This document shows positions 8,401 to 16,094 of a stretch of 64,000 nucleotides of DNA, one piece after another. The DNA comes from Streptomyces armeniacus (GTDB lineage Bacteria; Actinomycetota; Actinomycetes; Streptomycetales; Streptomycetaceae), in NCBI RefSeq assembly GCF_003355155.1, contig NZ_CP031320.1:2903329-2967328 (forward strand), read 5' to 3'. Position 1 is the stretch's first letter. Every line of letters begins with the position of its first letter. The notes beneath the pieces were generated by a model, which had not been told where the DNA came from, did no database searches, and was given only the letters and a program-made list of their open reading frames with translations. Position numbers and translations under genes: made by a program.

Positions 8401-9156
8401 ATGCCCTACGATCCGTCGGCTTACCCGCCTTTCGCCGTCACCGTTGACCTGGTCGTGCTCACGGTGCGCCGGCATGCTCTCTGTGCCCTGGCTGTCCGCC
8501 GCGGTGAGCCGCCTTACCAGGGGCGATGGGCGCTGCCGGGAGGATTCGTCAAAGCCGACGAGGACCTCGGATCGGCCGCGGCACGGGAGCTCAACGAAGA
8601 GACCGGCCTGCGCGCTCACGAGTCGGGCGGCAGTACCACGGAGGCACATCTGGAACAGCTCGCCACATACGGCGACCCGCAACGCGACCCTCGGATGCGC
8701 GTCGTCAGCGTCGCCCACCTGGTGCTCGCGCCCGACCTTCCCTCACCCACACCCGGCGGTGACGCGCACAGCGTCCGGTGGGCGCCCGTCGATACGTTCA
8801 TCGCGCCCCAGGGAGGCGGCGGCCGGGACGCGGGCCAGCCCGCCCCGCTGGCCTTCGACCACGGCCGGATCCTCGCGGACGGGGTGGAACGCGCGCGGTC
8901 CAAGATCGAATACTCCTCGCTCGCCACCGCGTTCTGCCCGCCGGAGTTCACCGTGGGAGAGCTCCGCCGGGTCTACGAGGCGGTGTGGGGTGTCGCTCTG
9001 GACCCGCGGAACTTTCACCGCAAGGTGACGGGGACGCCCGGCTTCCTGGTCCCGACCGGCGGGTCGACGACCCGTCAGGGAGGGCGCCCGGCCCAGCTGT
9101 TCAGGGCCGGCGGAGCCACGCTGCTGAATCCGCCGATGCTGCGACCCGAGGTCTGA
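8401..9156 (+). CDS. Nudix hydrolase-like protein with NrtR-type winged-helix C-terminus
   Basis: This 251-aa protein has a complete Nudix box at residues 48-70: G48, E54, R62, E63, E66, E67, G69 all fit GX5EX7REUXEEXGU. The C-terminal ~85 residues (FTVGELRRVYEAVWG, then RNFHRKV, and GRPAQLF) match the winged-helix domain of NrtR-like regulators, which sense ADP-ribose and control NAD metabolism genes. Because the Nudix box is intact, it could be a catalytic ADP-ribose or nucleotide pyrophosphatase, a regulator, or both. No NAD-biosynthesis gene is adjacent. It stands alone between DUF4192 and the ABC gene. Confidence 0.88.
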   Translation: MPYDPSAYPPFAVTVDLVVLTVRRHALCALAVRRGEPPYQGRWALPGGFVKADEDLGSAAARELNEETGLRAHESGGSTTEAHLEQLATYGDPQRDPRMRVVSVAHLVLAPDLPSPTPGGDAHSVRWAPVDTFIAPQGGGGRDAGQPAPLAFDHGRILADGVERARSKIEYSSLATAFCPPEFTVGELRRVYEAVWGVALDPRNFHRKVTGTPGFLVPTGGSTTRQGGRPAQLFRAGGATLLNPPMLRPEV

Positions 9157-9239
9157 CAACCCCGGGCCCTGCACGGAAAATCGGACATATCGCGCTATCG
9201 TGCTCGCGTGTGCTGTCCACGCGTTCCCCGACGCCAGCG

Positions 9240-11204
9240 ATGATCCAGGCCATCGGACTCACCAGTGTGCCCCGGCGGCACGAGCGGCCGCGCGTCGACG
9301 ACCTCACATTCGAGGCGCGCCCCGGCCGTGTCACCGCCCTGCTCGGACCCCAGGGCGCGGGCAAGACGACCGCGCTGCGGCTGATCCTGCGGCTCGACAG
9401 CGGACGTGGCGTGGCACTCCTCCGCGGGCGGCCGCTGTACCGCGTCCCGTGCCCGGTGCGCGAAGTCGGCGTGCTGCTCGGGGATGTTCCCGGGCATCCG
9501 GCCCGAACTGCCAGGGGACACCTGCGGATGCTCGCCGCGGTCGCCGGCGTCCCGGCCGAGCGGGCGGACGACCTGCTCGACCTCGTCGGCCTCAGCGGCC
9601 TCGCCCACGAGCCGCTGGGCAACTTCTCGCTGGGGATGGACCGTCGGCTCGGCGTGGCGGCCGCCCTGCTGGGAGACCCGCACACGCTGGTGCTGGACGA
9701 ACCGTCGCAGGGGCTGTCCCCGCGCGAGGCGAGCTGGCTGCACGGTCTGCTGCGCGAGTACGCGGACCAGGGCGGGGCGGTGCTCACCACCGTCCGGGAC
9801 CCCCGGGAGGCGACGCGGATCGCGGACCGCGTGGTCACCATCGACAACGGCCGCCTGATCGCCGACCAGGAGACCGCCGAGTACGCACGCGCCAGGCTCC
9901 GCCCTCGCGTGGCCGTCAGCTCGCCGCACGCCGAGCGGCTCGCGATGCTGCTCTCGCGAGAGGCGCGCGCCGCGCTTCCGGCGGAAACAGAGAACAGTAC
10001 GCACGACACGGTGGAAGTCGTCAGGGAAGGAGGTGCCCGGCTCTCGGTCTACGGCAGCAGTTGTGCGGCCGTCGGCGAGATCGCCTACCGCAACGGCATC
10101 CTCGTACACCGCCTCGCGGACGAGACGGCAGACGTCGGCGTCACCCTCGAGACGCCGCTGGCACGCGCCGACGGGCGCAAGGCCGGCGGTTCCCGTGACG
10201 TGGACGAGCCCCATAACGGCACCGGCCCCCGAGTGAACGCGGCCGCGACCGACGCCGACGCCGGCATCGGCAGCGCCGTCGCGGTGCCCGCCGGGACCGT
10301 TTACGGCGCCGGGACCGACACGACGCCCCGGCTGCCCGCCATTCCGCGGCCGGGGCCCGCCGCGCCGTTCCGCTACGAGCTGCACCGGATGTTCGGCCTG
10401 GGCGCCACCTGGTGGGCCATGGCCGCCGCGGTGCTCCTCGCGCTCGGCATGGCCGTCGCCCTGGTCGCCATGGAGAGCAGCCTGTATGGGCACGGGCCCG
10501 CGCACCCGCTGCCGCTGCTGGCGGGCTGGCCTCCCGGCCCGGCGTTCCTGCTGTCGCCCGCCGCGGTGGTGGCGGGAGTGCTCGGCGCGCTCGCGTACGG
10601 CCAGGAGTTCGCGTATCCGGCGCTGTCCCCCGCGAACACGCCCGTGCCGCGCAGCCCCGGACTGTTCGGAGCCAAGCTCGCCGTCTCGGCCGCGACCGCC
10701 GCCGCCCTCGTCGCCGTCACTGCCACCGTCAACGCACTTGTGCTCAGCCTGCTGTTCGGCGGCGACGTGCTGGCGGTCCCGGCCGGCGCACCGGCGCAGT
10801 CGGTCCAGGCGCTGTCCGCGCTCGCCGTCACCGTCGGCTGCGGCTGGGCGGGTCTGCTCGCGGCCGCGGTCTGCCGGTCGACGCTCGTGGGCCTCGCCGC
10901 GGTGCTCGCCGTCCCGATGCTGGTGGTGCCGTCCGTACGGGAGTTGTTCGCCGGTCCGTCCGGACGCGCTTTCGAGGGCTTCCCGGGCCGCCTCGAGCCG
11001 GCGTACTTCGTCTCCTGGCCGTCCGTCGTCGAGCGCGTGGCGCCCGCCTGTTGGCGCGTGCTCAGCCAACCCGTGGGCCAGGCAACGGTGTTGTCGGCGT
11101 TCGTGCTCCTCTGCGGTTATCTGCTAGTGGGACTTCGTGCCCGCGGGCGGCAACGTTCCGCCCCAGTGCCCAAGCCGCAGAAACGATCGAACACCGCGCC
11201 CTGA
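9240..11204 (+). CDS. ABC transporter, ATPase and permease fused in one chain
   Basis: This 654-aa protein has an N-terminal ABC ATPase: Walker A GPQGAGKT (residues 36-43), a diverged signature NFSLGM near residue 130 in place of LSGGQ, and Walker B TLVLDEPSQGLSP near residue 155. A variable Ala/Gly/Asp-rich linker (residues ~300-385) leads to a C-terminal ABC-2-type membrane domain with about six hydrophobic helices (residues ~395-640). The half-transporter order ATPase-then-permease is uncommon for ABC-2 exporters. The substrate is unknown. A GTG at 9210 is an in-frame alternative start. It lies upstream of whiH on the same strand, with 112 bp between them. Confidence 0.9.
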   Translation: MIQAIGLTSVPRRHERPRVDDLTFEARPGRVTALLGPQGAGKTTALRLILRLDSGRGVALLRGRPLYRVPCPVREVGVLLGDVPGHPARTARGHLRMLAAVAGVPAERADDLLDLVGLSGLAHEPLGNFSLGMDRRLGVAAALLGDPHTLVLDEPSQGLSPREASWLHGLLREYADQGGAVLTTVRDPREATRIADRVVTIDNGRLIADQETAEYARARLRPRVAVSSPHAERLAMLLSREARAALPAETENSTHDTVEVVREGGARLSVYGSSCAAVGEIAYRNGILVHRLADETADVGVTLETPLARADGRKAGGSRDVDEPHNGTGPRVNAAATDADAGIGSAVAVPAGTVYGAGTDTTPRLPAIPRPGPAAPFRYELHRMFGLGATWWAMAAAVLLALGMAVALVAMESSLYGHGPAHPLPLLAGWPPGPAFLLSPAAVVAGVLGALAYGQEFAYPALSPANTPVPRSPGLFGAKLAVSAATAAALVAVTATVNALVLSLLFGGDVLAVPAGAPAQSVQALSALAVTVGCGWAGLLAAAVCRSTLVGLAAVLAVPMLVVPSVRELFAGPSGRAFEGFPGRLEPAYFVSWPSVVERVAPACWRVLSQPVGQATVLSAFVLLCGYLLVGLRARGRQRSAPVPKPQKRSNTAP

Positions 11205-11216
11205 AGCCTGTTTCTT

Positions 11217-11224
11217 TCCGATAA
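11217..11224 (+). promoter_or_regulatory. WhiG-like -10 element upstream of whiH
   Basis: TCCGATAA differs in one base from the FliA/WhiG -10 consensus GCCGATAA. It lies 92 bp before the whiH start, just past the stop of the ABC gene. Sigma-WhiG is known to transcribe whiH in S. coelicolor. A good TAAA-like -35 at the expected distance is not visible; TGAA at 11202 is too close. Confidence 0.45.
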
Positions 11225-11316
11225 GGCGTCAATTATGCGAAAGCCAGCGATCACCCTTTCGTGTGCTTTTCACCAAAGCCCTCAAGGCGGTCCTGGGGCC
11301 CGCCGACAAAGGTCTC

Positions 11317-12267
11317 GTGACTACCCTTGCGCACTCCACGATGACCGCGGCTCGCCCCCTCGAAGCCGGCCTCGTCGGCCCGGGCGAGCTGGACCGCTAC
11401 GCGTACGCCGAGTCCTCCGGTTCGGCACGCACGACCACCAACATCCCGGCCTGGGAAGGCCCGGAGGCCGATATGGGCCGTGCCGGCCGGCGCGCCGCGG
11501 GCAGCCGGGGTCGCGGCCTGCACGGCCAACTCGTCCAGCAGCTCGGTCAGATGATCGTCTCCGGCGATCTGGGCGCCGACCGCCCCCTCGTCCCCGAAGA
11601 GATCGGCCAGCGCTTCGAGGTCTCCCGCACCGTCGTCCGTGAATCCCTCCGCGTCCTCGAGGCCAAGGGTCTCGTCAGCGCCCGCCCCAACGTCGGCACC
11701 CGCGTCCGCCCCGTCAGCGACTGGAACCTCCTCGACCCCGACATCATCGAGTGGCGCGCCTTCGGTCCCCAGCGTGAGGACCAGCGCCGCGAGCTCTGCG
11801 AACTCCGTTGGACGATCGAGCCGCTGGCCGCCGGCCTCGCGGCCGGCCGCTGCCGCGACGACGTGCAGCAGCGCCTCGCCGACATGGTCGGGATCATGGG
11901 CCAGGCCCTGGGCCAGGGCGACTCGCTGACGTTCTCGCGCGCCGACGCGGAGTTCCACACGCTGCTGCTGCAGTCCGGCGGGAACCGCATGCTCGAGCAC
12001 CTGTCCGGGATCGTGTCGTCCGCACTGCAGGTCTCCGGCGGCCCGGCCAGCGGCTGCGTACGCCCCAGCGAGTCCGCCGTCGCCCAGCACCGGCAGATCG
12101 TCGAGGCGGTGGCCTCCGGTGAGTCGGCCACCGCGGAGGGCGCGATGCGCCAGCTGCTCGCGGCGCACGTGGAGGCCCCGCCCACCGCGGGTCAGCCCGG
12201 AGTCGCGGGCGGCGCGGCCGGAGCCGGCGGTGCTGATCACGTGGTGCCCGCTCCGCGCGAGCACTGA
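11317..12267 (+). CDS. whiH: Sporulation regulator WhiH (GntR/FadR family)
   Basis: This 316-aa protein starts at the GTG at 11317 behind AAAGG. A ~65-residue variable N-terminus precedes a GntR winged helix-turn-helix (residues ~70-135; GLHGQLVQQLGQMIVSGDLG, then EIGQRFEVSRTVVRESLRVLEAKGL) and an all-helical FCD effector domain (~155-275). In Streptomyces, WhiH is required for sporulation septation, is made late in aerial hyphae under sigma-WhiG and represses itself. Its position directly upstream of hrdB matches my memory of the S. coelicolor order. The terminal PAPREH tail after a Gly/Ala-rich stretch is also typical. The FCD domain suggests a small-molecule or metal ligand, still unknown. 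Confidence 0.92.
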   Translation: MTTLAHSTMTAARPLEAGLVGPGELDRYAYAESSGSARTTTNIPAWEGPEADMGRAGRRAAGSRGRGLHGQLVQQLGQMIVSGDLGADRPLVPEEIGQRFEVSRTVVRESLRVLEAKGLVSARPNVGTRVRPVSDWNLLDPDIIEWRAFGPQREDQRRELCELRWTIEPLAAGLAAGRCRDDVQQRLADMVGIMGQALGQGDSLTFSRADAEFHTLLLQSGGNRMLEHLSGIVSSALQVSGGPASGCVRPSESAVAQHRQIVEAVASGESATAEGAMRQLLAAHVEAPPTAGQPGVAGGAAGAGGADHVVPAPREH

Positions 12268-12284
12268 GCGTTCCGCAGCGGTGC

Positions 12285-12318
12285 CGGCAGCGCCGTCGGG
12301 AATCCGGCGGCGCTGCCG
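12285..12318 (+). terminator. Hairpin terminator after whiH
   Basis: An 11-bp perfect stem (CGGCAGCGCCG with CGGCGCTGCCG) and 12-nt loop begin 17 nt after the whiH stop codon. No U tract follows. Confidence 0.7.
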
Positions 12319-12409
12319 CATGTAAGGAGCCGGTAAAAGATCCGGTTTCGCCCGACTCTCACCGTATACAGGCCGATACTGGGTGTGACTCGGGCCACGT
12401 GGATAGCAC

Positions 12410-12436
12410 GTAACGCTTCGCGCCGCAGTGCGATGA
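12410..12436 (+). promoter_or_regulatory. Candidate ECF-type (ShbA-like) promoter of hrdB
   Basis: GTAACG (12410-12415) and CGATGA (12431-12436) are spaced by 15 bp and lie ~130 bp upstream of the hrdB start. hrdB in Streptomyces is mainly transcribed by the ECF sigma factor ShbA, and GTAAC/CGATGA-like elements fit that type. The long leader is also typical of hrdB. The match is from memory of the promoter class. Confidence 0.5.
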
Positions 12437-12566
12437 CTCAAGAGGTGACAGCCGTGAAAGGAATACGGAGGCCGTCCCGGCCGCTGTAGGACGTCCCGGC
12501 TCAGCCCGCGCCGTTGGTTCTTCTCCGCCGACGGTCCGCCATTTCCATCGTTCCGAGAGGTTGTTC

Positions 12567-14195
12567 GTGTCGGCCAGCACATCCCGTACGCTCCCTGCGG
12601 AGATCGCCGAGTCCGAGTCTGTGATGGCGCTCATCGAGCGGGGAAAGGCTGAGGGGCAGATCGCCGGCGACGACGTGCGTCGGGCCTTCGAGGCTGACCA
12701 GATTCCGCCAACCCAGTGGAAGAACGTTCTGCGCAGCCTCAACCAGATCCTCGACGAGGAGGGTGTGACGCTGATGGTGAGTGCCGCAGAGGCGCCCAAG
12801 CGCACCCGTAAGAGCGTCGCAGCGAAGACTCCGGCCAAGCGCACCGCCACCAAGACGGTTGCCGCGACGAAGGCCGCCACGGCCAAGAAACCCGCCCCGG
12901 TCACCGCCGAGAGCGATCCGGTACCGGCCGCGGGGGCCAACGGCGTTCAGGAGTCCGCCGCCGCGGAGCCGGCCACGGATGTGGACGCGCCCGCCAAGAA
13001 GTCCGCCGCGAAGAAGGCCGCGCCCGCGAAGAAGGCAGCGGCGAAGAAGACGGCCAAGAAGGCCGCCGCGCCCGCGAAGAAGACGGCCGCCACCACGAAG
13101 AAGTCCGTCGTCGACGAGCTGCTCGAGGGCGACGAGGAGGCGCCGGAGGAGCCGTTGGTGGGCAAGCCCGGCAAGCCCGGTGCCCAGGACGGCCCGGCCG
13201 CCGAGGCCAAGAACGAGAACGAGGGCTTCGTCCTCTCCGACGACGACGAGGACGACGCACCGGCCCAGCAGGTCGCCGCCGCGGGCGCCACCGCCGACCC
13301 GGTCAAGGACTACCTCAAGCAGATCGGCAAGGTTCCGCTGCTCAACGCCGAGCAGGAAGTGGAGCTCGCCAAGCGCATCGAGGCGGGGCTGTTCGCGGAG
13401 GACAAGCTCGCCGCGGCCGACAAGCTCGCCCCGAAGCTCCAGCGCGAGCTGGAGATCATCGCCGAGGACGGCCGCCGCGCCAAGAACCACCTGCTGGAGG
13501 CCAACCTCCGGCTCGTGGTCTCGCTGGCGAAGCGCTACACCGGACGCGGCATGCTGTTCCTGGACCTGATCCAGGAGGGCAACCTCGGTCTGATCCGCGC
13601 GGTCGAGAAGTTCGACTACACCAAGGGCTACAAGTTCTCGACCTACGCGACGTGGTGGATCCGCCAGGCCATCACCCGCGCCATGGCCGACCAGGCGCGC
13701 ACCATCCGTATCCCGGTGCACATGGTCGAGGTCATCAACAAGCTCGCGCGCGTCCAGCGCCAGATGCTCCAGGACCTGGGCCGCGAGCCCACTCCGGAGG
13801 AGCTGGCCAAGGAGCTGGACATGACGCCCGAGAAGGTCGTCGAGGTGCAGAAGTACGGCCGTGAGCCGATCTCGCTGCACACTCCGCTGGGTGAGGACGG
13901 GGACAGCGAGTTCGGTGACCTCATCGAGGACTCCGAGGCCGTCGTCCCGGCCGACGCCGTGAGCTTCACGCTCCTCCAGGAGCAGCTGCACTCCGTGCTC
14001 GACACGCTCAGCGAGCGTGAGGCCGGGGTGGTCTCGATGCGGTTCGGCCTCACCGACGGCCAGCCCAAGACGCTGGACGAGATCGGCAAGGTCTACGGCG
14101 TGACCCGCGAGCGAATCCGCCAGATCGAGTCGAAGACGATGTCGAAGCTCCGCCACCCGTCGCGTTCCCAGGTCCTCCGGGACTACCTGGACTGA
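12567..14195 (+). CDS. hrdB: Principal RNA polymerase sigma factor HrdB (RpoD/sigma-70)
   Basis: This 542-aa protein is the essential housekeeping sigma factor. It starts at the GTG at 12567 behind GAGAGG; an in-frame TTG at 12561 is less likely. The first ~70 residues include the conserved [25 protein letters not shown] long Lys/Ala-rich histone-H1-like segment (~75-190) with acidic patches follows. Region 1.2 begins [11 protein letters not shown]; region 2 holds the core-binding and -10 recognition helix ([21 protein letters not shown]); region 4 holds the -35 helix-turn-helix [17 protein letters not shown]; and the end is VLRDYLD. The C-terminal ~320 residues are near-identical to what I remember of S. 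coelicolor HrdB; the Lys/Ala linker is the variable part. A strong terminator follows. Confidence 0.98.
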   Translation: MSASTSRTLPAEIAESESVMALIERGKAEGQIAGDDVRRAFEADQIPPTQWKNVLRSLNQILDEEGVTLMVSAAEAPKRTRKSVAAKTPAKRTATKTVAATKAATAKKPAPVTAESDPVPAAGANGVQESAAAEPATDVDAPAKKSAAKKAAPAKKAAAKKTAKKAAAPAKKTAATTKKSVVDELLEGDEEAPEEPLVGKPGKPGAQDGPAAEAKNENEGFVLSDDDEDDAPAQQVAAAGATADPVKDYLKQIGKVPLLNAEQEVELAKRIEAGLFAEDKLAAADKLAPKLQRELEIIAEDGRRAKNHLLEANLRLVVSLAKRYTGRGMLFLDLIQEGNLGLIRAVEKFDYTKGYKFSTYATWWIRQAITRAMADQARTIRIPVHMVEVINKLARVQRQMLQDLGREPTPEELAKELDMTPEKVVEVQKYGREPISLHTPLGEDGDSEFGDLIEDSEAVVPADAVSFTLLQEQLHSVLDTLSEREAGVVSMRFGLTDGQPKTLDEIGKVYGVTRERIRQIESKTMSKLRHPSRSQVLRDYLD

Positions 14196-14225
14196 GCGCC
14201 GCGGCGCACGCCGCACGGCGTACGA

Positions 14226-14254
14226 GGGCCGGCACCCGCCGCGGGTGCCGGCCC
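14226..14254 (+). terminator. Strong hairpin terminator of hrdB
   Basis: A perfect 13-bp GC stem with a 3-nt loop (14226-14238 with 14242-14254) begins 30 nt past the hrdB stop codon. Confidence 0.85.
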
Positions 14255-14372
14255 TTGCGTGTGTCCGGGGCCGCGGAGAGAGCCGGGAACGGGGGCCGCC
14301 GTTCGAGATGCGGAGTGCCGCTGCGGGGGTGACCCTGGGTGGTCACGTGCTCTCGTACGGACAGGAGACCGC

Positions 14373-15266
14373 ATGCGCCCTCGCCCATTCCGTTCCCGCC
14401 GCCCGCTCGCGTGTCTGATACCCCTGCTGCTCACCGCCCTGGTGGCGGCGGGGGCACCGGAGAAGGACCGGGTGGTCGTGGGGGGCCAGCCGGTCGAAGC
14501 CGCCGAGCATCCCTGGGTCGTGGCCCTGGCCAGCCGCGACCGCTTCGGCGAGGAACGTTCAGGCCAGTTCTGCGGCGGGGCCGTCGTCGGCACCCGTACG
14601 GTCGTCACCGCGGCGCACTGCCTCAGCCGCGAGGTGCTGGGCACCGACCGCGCCAAGATCCGCGATCTGCGGGTGGTCTCCGGCCGCGGCGACCTCACCG
14701 GCGACGCCGGGCGGGAGACGGCACCGGCGCGGGTGTGGGTCAACCCGGACTACGACGCCCGTACGAACGCGGGCGACATCGCCGTCATCACGCTCGCCGA
14801 GCCGCTCCCGGAGTCGTACGTGATCGGCGTCGCGGGCCCCGGCGACGCCGCGTACAAGCCGGGCACCCCGGCCACCGTGTACGGCTGGGGGGACACGCAG
14901 GGGAACGGCAGCTACGCCTCCCGGCTGCTCGCCGCAGAGGTGGACGTGCTGGCGGACACGGTCTGTGAGAGCGCCTATCCGGGCAGCGCCGACGGCACGT
15001 TCCAGGCGGAGTCGATGGTGTGCGCCGGGCTCACCGGCGGCGGCCGCGACGCGTGTCAGGGCGACAGCGGCGGGCCGCTGGTCGCGCGGGGGCGGCTGGT
15101 GGGGCTGGTGTCGTGGGGGACGGGCTGCGGCGAGACGGGCCGGCCCGGCGTCTACACGCGGATGTCCGACGCGCTGCCGCTCGTCAGGGAACACGGGTCC
15201 GTCGGGAAGTCCGGGTCGGTGAAGGAACGCGGTTCCGTCGGGGAGTACGGGGGTGACGCGCCGTAA
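14373..15266 (+). CDS. Secreted trypsin-like serine protease (S1 family)
   Basis: This 297-aa protein starts at the ATG at 14373 behind AGGAGA. A signal peptide (RPRPFRSRRPLACLIPLLLTALVAAG) ends near residue 30. The mature fold begins VVVGG (residue ~35), equivalent to IVGG at the zymogen cleavage point. The catalytic triad is visible: His in TAAHC, Asp in NAGDIAVITL and Ser in GDSGGP. The Asp six residues before the catalytic Ser (DACQGDSGGP) predicts cleavage after Arg/Lys. Several Cys pairs suggest disulfides. A short repetitive Gly/Ser/Val-rich tail follows the last helix. It probably acts outside the cell on proteins. It is transcribed independently after the hrdB terminator. Confidence 0.95.
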   Translation: MRPRPFRSRRPLACLIPLLLTALVAAGAPEKDRVVVGGQPVEAAEHPWVVALASRDRFGEERSGQFCGGAVVGTRTVVTAAHCLSREVLGTDRAKIRDLRVVSGRGDLTGDAGRETAPARVWVNPDYDARTNAGDIAVITLAEPLPESYVIGVAGPGDAAYKPGTPATVYGWGDTQGNGSYASRLLAAEVDVLADTVCESAYPGSADGTFQAESMVCAGLTGGGRDACQGDSGGPLVARGRLVGLVSWGTGCGETGRPGVYTRMSDALPLVREHGSVGKSGSVKERGSVGEYGGDAP

Positions 15267-15431
15267 CCAGGCCGGTCCGGCGGGCGCCGCCCGTGGTGGG
15301 TGGTCGGTCGGTGATCGGACGCAGACACGGCGACGGGCGGCCTGCCCGGGGTTCCGGGGTGGCCGCCCGCCGCTCCGGCCCTGGGCCGGTCCGAGCTCGT
15401 CGGATGGGACGTGCTGCGTCGGGTCAGACGG

Positions 15432-15662
15432 TCATCGGCCGTCGTCGTCCGCTGTGGCAGGAGTCGCGGTCAGCTTCTCCGTCTCGTCCTGTATCTCTGC
15501 GGCGATCTTCTTGAGTTCTGGCTCGAACTTGCGGCCGTGGTGGGCGCAGAACAGCAGCTCTCCGCCGCTGAGGAGCACGACGCGCAGGTACGCCTGTGCG
15601 TTGCAGCGGTCGCAGCGGTCAGCGGCCGTCAGCGGGGTCGCGGGTGTCAGAACAGTAGTCAC
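15432..15662 (-). CDS. Small zinc-ribbon protein (DUF7455-like)
   Basis: This 76-aa protein has a GTG start at 15662 with GAAGAGG upstream. Residues 15-45 contain DRCDRCNAQAY and LLFCAHHGRKFEP, so two Cys at CxxC and a later Cys-Ala-His-His, a zinc-binding knuckle seen in a small actinobacterial family usually named DUF7455. The C-terminal 30 residues are acidic and helical. The function is unknown. It is divergent from parE across a 432-bp gap, and convergent with the protease gene upstream. Confidence 0.9.
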   Translation of the reverse strand: MTTVLTPATPLTAADRCDRCNAQAYLRVVLLSGGELLFCAHHGRKFEPELKKIAAEIQDETEKLTATPATADDDGR

Positions 15663-16094
15663 GTCGCCTCTTCTCTAGCTCGACGAGCTGTCGTACCAGG
15701 GTCAACATCCAACCAGGCCGAAAACGTTCCCGCTCTGGGCTTCCCCGTGGAGATTTCACTCTGGGAGAACTCTCCGCGGAATGGCCGATGCTGCCGGTGG
15801 CGGCGAATGAGCCGTTTTACGTCGGTTGCTTGCTGTTCACGTTGTCTGGCGGTTGTTGTCTGGTTGTCGATCCCCGAACCGGCTACCGGTTCGTTCATGA
15901 GGACGTGCCCGGAGCCTAAATGGTTCATGCCTCAAAGGGAACGTGATGTACCTGTCACGCCCACGTGTTTTCGAACGTACATGCGAGACTGCGGTAGGAT
16001 TGAGCGCCCTTGCACACGTGCTGTCCTGGGCATCGGTACTCTCTGACGGCAACACAGCCACCACGAAATCAGAATTCAGCGAGGAGCGAACCGC
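15663..16094. other. 432-bp divergent regulatory region, DUF7455 gene / parE
   Basis: No coding frame here is convincing. The region is noticeably less GC-rich than its neighbours, as promoters are. TAGGAT at 15996-16001 matches the -10 form TAGPuPuT and may serve parE, although an 18-bp-distant -35 (TCGAAC) is weak. GAGGAGCG near 16081 is the parE ribosome site. A short inverted repeat GAACCGGcTACCGGTTC lies near 15877-15893. A non-coding RNA cannot be excluded. Confidence 0.45.

Noticed and set aside
9240..14195. Secondary-metabolite cluster around the ABC exporter
   Set aside because: The neighbours are whiH, hrdB and housekeeping genes. There is no synthase, NRPS or PKS domain, so the exporter is not part of a biosynthetic cluster here.
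15267..15431. Small gene between the protease and the DUF7455 gene
   Set aside because: Open frames exist on the plus strand, but they run on into the DUF7455 gene in antisense and have no ribosome site or sensible composition.
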